64,000 nt of DNA, from positions 186,001-250,000 of the forward strand of contig NZ_JACWMX010000001.1 of NCBI RefSeq assembly GCF_014773245.1. Direction: 5' to 3'. Each line of letters starts with the position of its first letter. Position 1 is the stretch's first letter. Shown in pieces: positions 9,341-18,440 of the stretch. The stretch is from Mucilaginibacter glaciei. GTDB taxonomy: Bacteria > Bacteroidota > Bacteroidia > Sphingobacteriales > Sphingobacteriaceae. Made by a program: the position numbers and the translations under genes. The notes beneath the pieces were generated by a model. That model was not told the origin of the DNA. It saw only the letters and a list, made by a program, of their open reading frames with translations, and did not search any database.

Positions 9341-10303
9341 ATGCAAGAAGATCACAACAGCGGCCGGCCGGTTAATACCAACAGGCAAAATTACATTTTC
9401 CTATACATTGTAGTCAGTATCTTGCTATTAGCCGGGCTGATTTTCCTATTCAAAAGTTCGCTTTTTGACAAACGCAACGTAAACGCTAAAATTTTAAAGG
9501 ATGAAATTGCTATCAATGAAGACCTCGTTTATTCAGATAACACCGAGAATGCCAAAAGCTGGCTTTGGGAGTTTGGTAACGGCGACCGTTCTGATAAGCA
9601 AAATGGCGCATATCGGTTCAAAAAAACAGGGGCATATATTGTAAGGCTAACCGTAGATGGTAAGCTGCAACAGCAATTCCCTATTAATATCAAAGATACC
9701 GTTGCACAATTGTTAAAAGATACCCTGCTTACGGTAAACGGCCCAACCCAGGGTATCGTTAACGAAGAGGTACGGCTCGAAGCGCAAGGCAATGCCCGCA
9801 TTTATGAATGGTCGTTCGGCGAAACCGGGCGCGTTGACATCAAGGGGCCAACAGCACTTTATACCTATCATAACCCGGGCACTTATTTTGTAAGGCTTAA
9901 TGCCGACAATGGCAGCCGCCCGGTTTTTCATAAGATCCGCATTACCAATCCCGATTCGACCGTGAATGCCATTGTGGCGCCGGGCGAAGGTGAGCGTAAA
10001 GTAATAGACGATATCCGGGCGCACTTGCAAGCTATTGCCAATGGTGCCGACTTTAACTCGCAATACTATTATTTGGTAAACAAATATTTTTGCGGTGATG
10101 AAAAGGTTACGGTTAACCTTGAATCTAACGGCGACAATAAGCAAACCGATTTTTACTCGTACTGTATGCGCCTCACCTTTGGCGGCGGGGTAAGTATCGA
10201 TGAAGCGCAGGTTACACTTAAGCCAAAATCCACTTGTTCAAGTTTACTTACCGTTAAACAGCATTCATCCACCGCAAACGCCGCAGCTAAGCCTTCAAAA
10301 TAA
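9341..10303 (+). CDS. PKD-domain membrane protein of the T6SSiii membrane complex (TssP-type)
   Basis: A 320-residue protein with a single membrane segment near the N terminus (FLYIVVSILLLAGLIFLF, about residues 19-37) and two predicted PKD-like beta domains. The first (residues 55-105) has SWLWEFGNGDRSDKQNGAY and TGAYIVRLTVDG; the second (130-190) has IYEWSFGETG and NPGTYFVRLNADNG. The rest is soluble and periplasmic by topology. PKD domains are Ig-like folds used in protein and glycan contacts, so a periplasmic bridging role in the membrane complex is a reasonable inference. It sits between the small membrane protein and tssR in the same operon. Confidence 0.78.
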   Translation: MQEDHNSGRPVNTNRQNYIFLYIVVSILLLAGLIFLFKSSLFDKRNVNAKILKDEIAINEDLVYSDNTENAKSWLWEFGNGDRSDKQNGAYRFKKTGAYIVRLTVDGKLQQQFPINIKDTVAQLLKDTLLTVNGPTQGIVNEEVRLEAQGNARIYEWSFGETGRVDIKGPTALYTYHNPGTYFVRLNADNGSRPVFHKIRITNPDSTVNAIVAPGEGERKVIDDIRAHLQAIANGADFNSQYYYLVNKYFCGDEKVTVNLESNGDNKQTDFYSYCMRLTFGGGVSIDEAQVTLKPKSTCSSLLTVKQHSSTANAAAKPSK

Positions 10304-10322
10304 TTAGTCTACCCTTATTATC

Positions 10323-12689
10323 ATGAAAAACATACTATACGTTTTAACCATATTTACAACGCTGGCTGCCACAGCGCAGTCGCCGGTGTCGTTCAGTAAA
10401 AAAGTACAAACGCTTCCCGTCGCGTTCGAAAAACCCAATAGCCGTACAAATATTCGTGACAATGGTAAAAAATCATCCTTGCCATGGATCGTATTCTCTG
10501 ACCGTGCCGAGAATTATACCTACACCGCACCAGGCGGATCGTTGGTGATGAAGAAAATAGCATTTATGCAGCCCTTTTATGTAAGCCAGGTACAAAACGG
10601 CTATGTTAAACTTATAAAATACGAGCCCGGTATAGTACAGGGGCGCAAGCTAACCAATAAAAAAGCCGCCCAAAGCTATGGCTGGGTGAGCCTCGATAAA
10701 ATGCTGTTATGGCAATCGGCCTATGTAAACCCCGAGAGTGGTTATGCAGAAAAATCTATTACTATCGCGTCGGGCAAGGGGCCGCTTATCATGTCTAAAA
10801 TCTATTTTGATAAAACAGATTCGCTGTACGTGTACAACTCGCCCGAGTTAGAGCATAAGAAAACTAAGGTAGCTTTACACCAGTTGCTATACATCTACAA
10901 AAGATCGGCAGATGGTAAAACAGTTTTGGTTGGGTCAGACGGTCAGTTAATTGCCGATAGCGCATCACATAGTATCTATGGATGGTTGCCTGCTGATGCT
11001 GTACACAGTTGGGGAAACCGATTATTTATTGGGTCGGCTAAAGAGAACGGAAATTTTGATTCGGACGATTCTGTTGCAAACGTGATAAATAACGCTATTA
11101 CTTACAATGGGGCAGCTACCCGATTTGTGTTCGATCCGCTGATAGATCAGGACCAGCCTTTATTGCGCAGCCTCCCGGTTTTGGGCACTAACGGGCAAAC
11201 AGGCAAACTACAGGTAGGTGTCGCTACTGATGTTTATGATAAATCGCACAACAGCATCATTAACCTTAAAGGCGGGCACCTTACTTACCAGGAATATCTG
11301 AGTATCCGCAAAAATACGCATAAGATAAATATCGTTTTCGTGGTAGACGGGGGCAGTTCCATGCGTAACTATTTCTCAGGGTTAACCAATACCATCCAGT
11401 CATTTGAAAACACGTTCAATTTATATGATAAAGGCAACCAGTTAAGTTATGCTGCTGTCGTTTACCGCGGCCAAACCAATTGTAATGCAGGCGGTATAGT
11501 TGGCGAATCATTTAATACCGATTATCGCCGGATAGTAAAATTTTTAGATAAACAAGCGGCTGTAACATCGTTATGTTTAGCTGCGCCGGATAGCCAGCCG
11601 GTTTTTGATGGTTTGCGTTATGCGTTAAGCATGTTTAAAAACCACAAGAATGAAACCAACCTCATCGTACTGATCGGCAGCACGGGCAACGCATCGGCAG
11701 ATGACCTTACAGATATGTCTTACCAGATGGCTGCTGCCGATGCACGTTTGTTAGCCATACAGCTTTATAGCGATTATAATCCTATTTACAACGATTTTGT
11801 GATCCAGTCGCGCAAGTTGGTTTCGCAATCTGCCGTGTTACTGGCCGATAATAAAAAGAAACGTATGGTGATAGGCGAGGGGCTTACCAGTACCCAGCAA
11901 TACAATGTATCCCTATCAGATACCGTATCTTTTTACCTGGATTATCCAAAACACAGTATTATACAGGGCGCTGTCATCTTCCCGCCAAAGGGTGTGGTTA
12001 AAACAAATCAGGCGATGGAGGCAGCGGTTAAACGCTTGATGGCCGAAACCCAACTGGATATTAAAACGCAAACCCATTCTTTAGACAGTGTTTTTAGATT
12101 GACCGGGCGCGAGCACAGGTTTGTACAGCAAGTGGTAACATCACAATTTACCGCGCCGGTACCGGATAGTCTGGGTGACGATATGCCGCATAACGCATTC
12201 AAATACTTTTTACAGGCTAATTTGCCTGCTAATGTGGTAACTGCAAACAAGGGCCAGCTGCAATACCTGGTGATATTGAATGAAGCCGAGTATAAACAAA
12301 TGACCGATATATTATCCATGATGATAGGTGAGAATTTGCAGCAGGATGCCGGCAATTACCGGAGCCAGTTGTATAAAAATTATGTCAGCATAGTACGTAA
12401 TTATATGGGCCTTAAAGATTTCCCAAAATCGGCTATTGGCGATATGCAGATAACTGATTATATCACCAAAACAACAGGGCTTATTGTGCCGGCTAATAAA
12501 AGTCTTGGCGGGTTTAAGGTGGAGGATATAAAAGATGAAGGCAAAATGCCGCAGGCACAGTTTGAAGCTTATATCAATTACCTGATCAAATGCCGTAACA
12601 CCATCAAGCAACAGGCATTGCTGCAACAGCATTTCGTATCTAACGGGCAAATTTACTATTATGTAACCCAGGCAAACTGGAACAACTAA
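10323..12689 (+). CDS. tssR: T6SS protein TssR, with vWA-like domain (subtype iii)
   Basis: A 788-residue secreted protein starting with a cleavable signal peptide (MKNILYVLTIFTTLAATAQS). The N-terminal half contains two repeated segments ending in YGWVSLDKMLLW and YGWLPADAVHSW, possibly SH3-like. A von Willebrand A-like domain follows, with a partial MIDAS motif DGGSS at residues 342-346; canonical DxSxS has serine at the third position, so metal binding may be altered. The C-terminal 250 residues are helical and unassigned. TssR is a subtype iii-specific periplasmic component of about this size. It lies 19 bp after the PKD gene and 13 bp before tssH. Confidence 0.85.
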   Translation: MKNILYVLTIFTTLAATAQSPVSFSKKVQTLPVAFEKPNSRTNIRDNGKKSSLPWIVFSDRAENYTYTAPGGSLVMKKIAFMQPFYVSQVQNGYVKLIKYEPGIVQGRKLTNKKAAQSYGWVSLDKMLLWQSAYVNPESGYAEKSITIASGKGPLIMSKIYFDKTDSLYVYNSPELEHKKTKVALHQLLYIYKRSADGKTVLVGSDGQLIADSASHSIYGWLPADAVHSWGNRLFIGSAKENGNFDSDDSVANVINNAITYNGAATRFVFDPLIDQDQPLLRSLPVLGTNGQTGKLQVGVATDVYDKSHNSIINLKGGHLTYQEYLSIRKNTHKINIVFVVDGGSSMRNYFSGLTNTIQSFENTFNLYDKGNQLSYAAVVYRGQTNCNAGGIVGESFNTDYRRIVKFLDKQAAVTSLCLAAPDSQPVFDGLRYALSMFKNHKNETNLIVLIGSTGNASADDLTDMSYQMAAADARLLAIQLYSDYNPIYNDFVIQSRKLVSQSAVLLADNKKKRMVIGEGLTSTQQYNVSLSDTVSFYLDYPKHSIIQGAVIFPPKGVVKTNQAMEAAVKRLMAETQLDIKTQTHSLDSVFRLTGREHRFVQQVVTSQFTAPVPDSLGDDMPHNAFKYFLQANLPANVVTANKGQLQYLVILNEAEYKQMTDILSMMIGENLQQDAGNYRSQLYKNYVSIVRNYMGLKDFPKSAIGDMQITDYITKTTGLIVPANKSLGGFKVEDIKDEGKMPQAQFEAYINYLIKCRNTIKQQALLQQHFVSNGQIYYYVTQANWNN

Positions 12690-12702
12690 TCAGCACGACA
12701 AA

Positions 12703-15180
12703 ATGAGTGTAATAAGTTTAAGCGATTCGGTAAAAACAGGGGTAAGGGTTGCACAATCCTTAGCTAAAGAATACCACCATAAAGAATTTGGCCCCGCGCA
12801 TTTATTAAAGGGGTTAATGCACCAGGAAGTTGGTCTAAGAAATTTCCTGTCATCCATAGATAAAGATGCGGCTTACATTAGCGACTGGGCCGATGTACGG
12901 ATGGAAGAGTATCCGCAATCTATCACCGTGCCAGATGAAATGCTGGGTAATGATGCCGTTAAGCTAACTTTTGAAGAAGCTGACAATGTACGGGTTAAAT
13001 TGGGGCTGGATGCTATTACGCCCATATGTGTGCTTATTGCGTTAACAAAGCCTAACGTAGGTTTTGATGCCGGGCAGCTAAAATCATTCCCGATAAAGGA
13101 AAAGGAGCTGCTTGATGTATACATACAGGATGAAAACGTACAGCATGCTATAGCGCCACCTGCTAGTAGCGACGTTAACGGTGGCAGCAAATCTACCGGG
13201 GCCCTATTCAAATATTGTATAGATCGTACAGACCTGGCCCGCCAGGGAAAGATTGACCCTATAATAGGCCGCGACAGGGAGACCCGTATGATAATGGAAA
13301 TCTTGAGCCGTCGTACCAAACCCAATGTAATTATCACGGGTGATGCTGGTGTAGGTAAAACTGCTTTGGTTGATGGCTTTGCCCTGGATATTGTAAATAA
13401 CCAGGTGCCGCAATCTTTATTAAATGTTAGCTTGTTTGAGCTGGATTTGGGATCGCTTATTGCGGGGGCATCTTACAAAGGCGAGATTGAAGACCGGCTT
13501 AAAAATATCCTAAAAGAGATTAAGCAGTTTGATAAGGCCATTTTGTTTATAGACGAGATCCACACCTTGTTAGATAACAAAGGCCCGATAGGCGGCGGGG
13601 TAGGTAACCTGCTTAAGCCAGAACTTGCCCGTGGCGAGATAACGGTTATTGGTGCGACCACTATTGATGAGTACCGCAAAATAATTGAACCAGAGCAGGC
13701 TTTTAGTCGCCGTTTTGAGGTATTGCAGGTGAACGAGCCGGATATTGATACAGCCATAAAAATGCTGGAAAAGCTGGTGCCTTACTATGAAGAACACCAC
13801 GGCTTAAAGATAAATAACGACGCGGTAAAAGATTGCGTAAGGCTGGCTAAGCGCTATATGAAAGATCGCAGGCTGCCCGATTCTGCCTTTGACCTGATGG
13901 ACCGTACGATGGCTGCCATAAGGCTTATGAACGATACATCGGATATGACCCTGGCCGAGTTGCAGGAAAAATTTACAGAACTCAAAAGTGCTGAGGTTGA
14001 AACCGATAGTAATGTAGCCGATTATAAATGGCTTTACAATTTAATGCAGAACAAAACCAGCGCAGTGCTTTTGGGCAAGCTGGAGGATGAAACACAGGTG
14101 AGCGCTTTTGAAACTGCTGATGAGTATATTGAATATTTTGAACATAACCTACCCTTGCTGGAATCATTGGCTAAGGAAAAGACCAGCGAAGTAGATAAGC
14201 ACGATATTGCAGCTATCATATCTTATAAAACTGGTATTCCTATGGGTAAGATCCAGGCGCAGGAAAAGGAAAGGCTTTTGAATATGGAAGGCTTTTTAAA
14301 GAAAAGGGTGGTAGGGCAGGATCAAGCGTTAAAGGCTGTTGCCGATGCGATATTAGAATCTCGTAGCGGCTTAAATAAAAAAGGGCAGCCCATCGGTTCC
14401 TTCTTTTTATTAGGTCCAACCGGTACAGGTAAAACAGAGCTTGCCAAATCTATCGCCGACTTTTTGTTTAATGATGAAAAGGCCATGATACGGTTTGATA
14501 TGTCCGAATTTAAAGAAGAGCACTCCGCGGCTTTACTTTATGGAGCGCCTCCGGGCTATGTAGGTTACGAAGAGGGCGGTTTGCTGGTAAATAAAATAAG
14601 GCAGCAGCCATATTCTGTGTTATTGTTTGATGAAATTGAAAAAGCCCATCCATCGGTGTTTGATATCTTTTTACAGATCCTGGACGAAGGGCACCTGCAT
14701 GACAGGTTGGGTAAGGAAGGCGACTTTTCAAATTCGCTTGTGTTATTTACCTCAAACATTGGCAGCGAATGGCTCCAGGAGCAGTTAAGCCAGGGGCATT
14801 TGCCAACATCAAACCAATTGATGGAAGTTATGGGCAAACACTTCAGGCCAGAGTTTTTGGCGCGTTTATCAGAGATCGTTCCGTTTAAACCGATATCTGA
14901 AGATAATGTGGTCAGGATCTTCGAAATTCAGCTGAAAAGCCTGGTCGAATCTTTAGAAAAAATGGGCATCAGTTTCGCAATAACCGATGATGCCAAAACT
15001 ATGCTGGCCATGAACGGATTTACACCTAAGTACGGTGCCCGGCAACTATCGGGCGTTATCCGTAACCAATTGAGGCGGCCAATATCCCGTTACATCATTT
15101 CGGGCGAGTTAAAAAAAGGGCAAACCATTAGCGTTGCTAAGAAAGATGATGCGGATGAATTAGATTGGAGTATTAATTAA
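12703..15180 (+). CDS. tssH: T6SS ClpB-like AAA+ ATPase TssH (ClpV)
   Basis: TssH disassembles the contracted TssB/TssC sheath and recycles its subunits. The 825-residue protein has the Clp/Hsp100 layout: an N domain (1-145), a first AAA+ domain with Walker A GDAGVGKT at residues 213-220 and Walker B LFIDEIH, a middle coiled-coil region, and a second AAA+ domain with GPTGTGKT at 571-578, LLFDEIEKAHP and the GYVGYEEGG pore loop, ending in the ClpB-type C domain (YGARQLSGVI). It is classed as TssH rather than the chaperone ClpB because it lies inside the T6SS operon, just upstream of tssB. It closes the tssO-tssH block. Confidence 0.93.
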   Translation: MSVISLSDSVKTGVRVAQSLAKEYHHKEFGPAHLLKGLMHQEVGLRNFLSSIDKDAAYISDWADVRMEEYPQSITVPDEMLGNDAVKLTFEEADNVRVKLGLDAITPICVLIALTKPNVGFDAGQLKSFPIKEKELLDVYIQDENVQHAIAPPASSDVNGGSKSTGALFKYCIDRTDLARQGKIDPIIGRDRETRMIMEILSRRTKPNVIITGDAGVGKTALVDGFALDIVNNQVPQSLLNVSLFELDLGSLIAGASYKGEIEDRLKNILKEIKQFDKAILFIDEIHTLLDNKGPIGGGVGNLLKPELARGEITVIGATTIDEYRKIIEPEQAFSRRFEVLQVNEPDIDTAIKMLEKLVPYYEEHHGLKINNDAVKDCVRLAKRYMKDRRLPDSAFDLMDRTMAAIRLMNDTSDMTLAELQEKFTELKSAEVETDSNVADYKWLYNLMQNKTSAVLLGKLEDETQVSAFETADEYIEYFEHNLPLLESLAKEKTSEVDKHDIAAIISYKTGIPMGKIQAQEKERLLNMEGFLKKRVVGQDQALKAVADAILESRSGLNKKGQPIGSFFLLGPTGTGKTELAKSIADFLFNDEKAMIRFDMSEFKEEHSAALLYGAPPGYVGYEEGGLLVNKIRQQPYSVLLFDEIEKAHPSVFDIFLQILDEGHLHDRLGKEGDFSNSLVLFTSNIGSEWLQEQLSQGHLPTSNQLMEVMGKHFRPEFLARLSEIVPFKPISEDNVVRIFEIQLKSLVESLEKMGISFAITDDAKTMLAMNGFTPKYGARQLSGVIRNQLRRPISRYIISGELKKGQTISVAKKDDADELDWSIN

Positions 15181-15277
15181 ATGTTAAACGACTAAATAAC
15201 AACTTGTTTAATAAAACAATTTGTTGCAAAAATACATTATAGTATAAAATTAAAGTAGCTACACTTATCCCAAACCT

Positions 15278-15718
15278 ATGTTTAATTACGAAATTGGAGG
15301 AAACGAGACGAAAGTTGACACCTCAGAAGCATTTGGTGAGATATCTCCCAACAAAACATTGTTTATTCAAAAACTAACTGATAACGAGCCCCTACGCCCC
15401 GAAAAAGTTGAAGGCTTGAACACAGTTGAAGCCGTTTTTGAGCACTACAAGCCAAACGTAAATATAGCGCTGACCAAGCAAGACGGCTCAACCATATCTG
15501 AAAACCTCAAGTTTCAAAACTTGGGCGATTTTAGCGTTAAAAAAGTAGTGCAGCAAAGTGATTATTTGCGAAAGCTTAATATTGAGCGCGAAATGCATAT
15601 GAACATTATTAAGCAGCTTAAAACTAATAAAACTTTAAAAACCACGCTTGATAACGAAGAAACAAGATCGGCCTTTATCAGCGCGCTTAAAAGCTTTGTT
15701 AAAGAGCTTGAACAATAA
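15278..15718 (+). CDS. tssB: T6SS contractile sheath small subunit TssB
   Basis: TssB and TssC form the helical contractile sheath. This 146-residue protein has the family-like opening FEISPNKTLFIQKLT (as GEISPNKTLFIQKL), the middle LRPEKVEGLNTVEAVFEHYKP and the sheath segment LKFQNLGDFSVKKVVQQS, and then a helical C terminus. The 97-bp AT-rich gap after tssH suggests a new promoter for the highly expressed sheath genes, although no exact TAnnTTTG element is visible. tssC follows 40 bp downstream. Confidence 0.93.
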   Translation: MFNYEIGGNETKVDTSEAFGEISPNKTLFIQKLTDNEPLRPEKVEGLNTVEAVFEHYKPNVNIALTKQDGSTISENLKFQNLGDFSVKKVVQQSDYLRKLNIEREMHMNIIKQLKTNKTLKTTLDNEETRSAFISALKSFVKELEQ

Positions 15719-15758
15719 TTGAAGATACATAACCTTAACCAGTTAATATAAAAGTATT

Positions 15759-17147
15759 ATGGCAACACCAAACCAGCAAGCCAGCAACGAAGCATCAGCG
15801 GAACAGGGTTTTAAAACAGCAGAAAAAGCGGTTGAAAAAGACCTGAACCTCAATCAAAGTCTCGAAAAATTATCGAGAGTTGGGGGCTTCGATCTGTTGG
15901 AAACGACGATAGATGGACTACAAAATTTAAACCCCGAGCGTAAGGCACGTAAACAGATCTTTTTGACAGATGATGAGAAGAAACTGGAACGTGAGGAGCT
16001 CAAACAAAAACTTAGCCAATGGATAGAAGCTCTGGAAACAGGAGGCAACGTTGGTGAAATGGTTTCAAACAGCACCGAAAAGCTGCAACTGGCCGAAGAA
16101 AACTTGAATTCCAATATCCATGATGCTTTAGAAAGCACCCGCGAACTGGAACAGGCTTACCGTTCTTTACAGTTGTTTTATAAAAACACTGAATCTGACA
16201 AGGTAAAAAATGTGGTGATCATGAACGCATCGTTAGATCAGCTGAAGGAGTTGGATAATCCGCGCTTTATTGATTATGTAGGCAACGAATTGAAGCAGAA
16301 CTACGATAGGTTAGATTTGCGGAAGAATTACTCTATCATGGTTGTGCCCGGTTACCTGGGTTCTAACAAAGTGGTGGAGAAATGGTCAAAGATAGCTTTT
16401 GAAAATAAGGTGATGCTGGTAACCGATTTTGCCGATCTGGAACAACCCGACGACGTGATAGATTTGTTTACCTCTGCTAATTTGACCGGTGGGGAGGCCT
16501 TCAAATCAAACACGATCATGACCTGTAACTGGATGGTTGGCCGCGGTAAAGTAGCCGAAGTAGGCGAAGAGGATGACCTTTATGTACCGGGTTCGGCAGC
16601 CCTGGCAGGTAAAATGTACTACACGTTGATGTCGCAGGTTACAGCAGGTAAAAAACACGGTGCCGTTAATGAGGTTGATGGCGTACGTTTCGACCTGAAG
16701 AAAAGTGAGATTTCTCACCTCGAGCGCATCGGTCTGGTACCTATGGTGAACGAATACGGTAAGGTGATGGCGTTTTCTGCTAAAACCTTGTTCAATGGCG
16801 ATAACATTGGTTTACAAACCTATTCGGTTGTGCGCGTGTTTGACTATATTACTAAGGTGCTGTTCGACTTTTTGAACCGCCGTGCTTTTGAAAACTGGAA
16901 CTCTAAAACAGAGCAGGATCTGCGTTCACAGATTGTTAAGTTTTTAGATAATATCCAGGGCCCTGATCGGTTGATTGAGCGCTTCAAGATCATTAAATTT
17001 GAGCGAGACGAGGTACAGAAGGACAGGATACACCTTGATATTAACATTACCCCGTATTTTCCGGCAAAAAGCTTTGTGGTTAAATTAGATGGCCATAAAG
17101 GCGAAGACGCCAGTGCAACCTGGAATACAGAATACAAACAACAATAA
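15759..17147 (+). CDS. tssC: T6SS contractile sheath large subunit TssC
   Basis: The large sheath subunit, 462 residues. It has a charged helical N-terminal region, the segment SKVVE-like GSNKVVEKWSKIAFENKVMLV, and a C terminus (DRIHLDINITPYFPAKSFVVKL) that matches the conserved end of TssC/VipB. No signal peptide or membrane segment is present. It forms an operon with tssB and is closed by a strong intrinsic terminator 23 bp after its stop, which separates sheath genes from the following flavodoxin-like gene. Confidence 0.95.
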   Translation: MATPNQQASNEASAEQGFKTAEKAVEKDLNLNQSLEKLSRVGGFDLLETTIDGLQNLNPERKARKQIFLTDDEKKLEREELKQKLSQWIEALETGGNVGEMVSNSTEKLQLAEENLNSNIHDALESTRELEQAYRSLQLFYKNTESDKVKNVVIMNASLDQLKELDNPRFIDYVGNELKQNYDRLDLRKNYSIMVVPGYLGSNKVVEKWSKIAFENKVMLVTDFADLEQPDDVIDLFTSANLTGGEAFKSNTIMTCNWMVGRGKVAEVGEEDDLYVPGSAALAGKMYYTLMSQVTAGKKHGAVNEVDGVRFDLKKSEISHLERIGLVPMVNEYGKVMAFSAKTLFNGDNIGLQTYSVVRVFDYITKVLFDFLNRRAFENWNSKTEQDLRSQIVKFLDNIQGPDRLIERFKIIKFERDEVQKDRIHLDINITPYFPAKSFVVKLDGHKGEDASATWNTEYKQQ

Positions 17148-17170
17148 TATTTACTATAATACTTGTTTTG

Positions 17171-17200
17171 ATGCCCCGCTTTAATAAAGCGGGGCATTTT
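17171..17200 (+). terminator. Rho-independent terminator after tssC
   Basis: A perfect 12-bp GC-rich stem (ATGCCCCGCTTT at 17171-17182 and its complement at 17186-17197) with an AAT loop, followed by a short T run. It is palindromic enough to work in both directions, but only tssC reads into it. Confidence 0.92.
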
Positions 17201-17253
17201 AATTTAATGTTACCTTAAGTTTAATACATCCTTTCATTATCGCTATAACTGCT

Positions 17254-17261
17254 TACTTTTG
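17254..17261 (+). promoter_or_regulatory. Candidate Bacteroidota -7 promoter element (TACTTTTG)
   Basis: Perfect match to TAnnTTTG. It ends 10 bp before the ATG at 17272, so transcription would start within a few bases of the start codon and give a nearly leaderless mRNA. The -33 region has only TTTC at 17232-17235, with an 18-bp spacer. Chance occurrence cannot be excluded. Confidence 0.45.
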
Positions 17262-17271
17262 TGGCAGAAAA

Positions 17272-17838
17272 ATGAAGCAGGTTGTAATAATAAATGCCGA
17301 TATTAATAAAGGTGAAACCACCAGGGCGCTTATAAACGCCTACAGGCACGGTGCAGAGGGTGGGCAGGCATCAGTAAAGGATATCGTAATTGCTGATCTG
17401 ATATTCAATCCTAACAAGCAAGTGCCCGGCAATACGGGGTTAGAGCCAGATCTGGTGAGTGCCATTGTTAAGTTAAACTGGGCTAGCCACATTGTAATAT
17501 TTTGCCCCGTTTTTAAAGACTCCATCAATTTCAAGATAAAAGGCTTTTTCGATCGCATATTTATGCCCGACCAGGTGTTTGTAATTAATCAGCCAAAGTT
17601 TAGTAATGATTTTCGTGGCCGCTCGGCGCGGATTGTTTCTATTTTGGATGAAGCCGCCTGGGCCGACTGGCAGGATACCCAGCGGGCTACTTACCTTTCT
17701 ATTAAACGCTCTGTTTTAGAAAAATGTAATATTAAACCGGTGCATACCAGTGCTATTGGCCATATTTATTCGCTTGAAAATCAATATGCTCAGAAGTGGT
17801 TGAAAAAACTTTATAGCTTCGGTATCAAGCTGATATAG
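17272..17838 (+). CDS. Flavodoxin-like NAD(P)H oxidoreductase family protein
   Basis: A 188-residue protein of the NAD(P)H quinone oxidoreductase (Flavodoxin_2) type. It opens with a beta strand and phosphate-binding-like loop (VVIINADINKGETTRALINAY), carries the segment ASHIVIFCPVFKDSINFKIKGFFDRIF typical of the family's FMN-site helix and the following strand, and is cytosolic. Such enzymes reduce quinones or similar substrates with a bound flavin. It lies between the tssC terminator and the first hcp gene, in the same orientation, with its own likely promoter. I see no reason from its sequence to link it to secretion; it may be a passenger. The substrate is unknown. Confidence 0.72.
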   Translation: MKQVVIINADINKGETTRALINAYRHGAEGGQASVKDIVIADLIFNPNKQVPGNTGLEPDLVSAIVKLNWASHIVIFCPVFKDSINFKIKGFFDRIFMPDQVFVINQPKFSNDFRGRSARIVSILDEAAWADWQDTQRATYLSIKRSVLEKCNIKPVHTSAIGHIYSLENQYAQKWLKKLYSFGIKLI

Positions 17839-17842
17839 ATAA

Positions 17843-17940
17843 TTAAAGGTTAATTTATTATTTCTCGAAACAATATATAATCTCGTCTGTAGTTAATACA
17901 TAGAGGCCGGTAGTCGGTTTCATTTATTAATAACCTTTAA
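17843..17940 (+). repeat. 10-bp inverted repeat spanning the hcp1 leader
   Basis: TTAAAGGTTA at 17843-17852 is exactly complementary to TAACCTTTAA at 17931-17940, about 78 bp apart, the second copy ending 11 bp before the first hcp start. It could form a long-range stem in the leader RNA or be a paired binding site. The arms are AT-rich, so coincidence is possible. Confidence 0.4.
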
Positions 17941-17951
17941 AATTTATCATT

Positions 17952-18353
17952 ATGGCTTTCAAAGCAAGATTAAATTTTTCGGGCAAAGAGTACGATGTAC
18001 TTAATTGCTCGTATGCCCTTAACAGAGATGTTGATTCAAAAGGACGCCCGTCATCAGGTGTTTACGGTGGTACTATCGATGTAGAGATCGAGTCTACCGA
18101 AGACACTTCAATTATTGAATCGATGGTTAACAATCAGTACAAACCCGTTGCAGGTACGTTACTGGTAAAAAAATCTGACGAAGATTCTAAAATGAAAGAA
18201 CTTTCCTTTGAGGACGGTTACATTGTGAAGTATTCTGAAGGTTTAAACATCGTTGGCGATACCCCAATGACCTACAAGTTTACCATTTCTGCACGCAAGC
18301 TTAAACTTGGTAACGCAGAGCATGTTAACGACTGGCCAGGACGCGCTAACTAA
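17952..18353 (+). CDS. tssD: T6SS tube protein TssD/Hcp, first copy
   Basis: Hcp hexamers stack to form the inner tube of the T6SS and carry effectors. This 133-residue protein is the Bacteroidota TssD type: it begins MAFKARLNFSGKEYDV, has RPSSGVYGGTI and FEDGYIV, and ends with SARKLKLGNAEHVNDWP. It is essentially all beta with no signal peptide. The ATG at 17952 follows an untranslated leader of roughly 110 bp. A second copy lies 87 bp downstream, about three quarters identical over 129 aligned residues by eye. Confidence 0.95.
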   Translation: MAFKARLNFSGKEYDVLNCSYALNRDVDSKGRPSSGVYGGTIDVEIESTEDTSIIESMVNNQYKPVAGTLLVKKSDEDSKMKELSFEDGYIVKYSEGLNIVGDTPMTYKFTISARKLKLGNAEHVNDWPGRAN

Positions 18354-18440
18354 TTTCATTTTCTTTTAATTAATTGAGTTTGCGCTTTGCTGTAACGGCT
18401 AAAGTGTACCTCTGATTGTTACACAAAAAATTCTATTATA

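Noticed and set aside
12873-13337. 154-residue minus-strand open frame inside tssH
   Set aside because: Antisense to the conserved N and first AAA+ domains; composition is that of a shadow frame.
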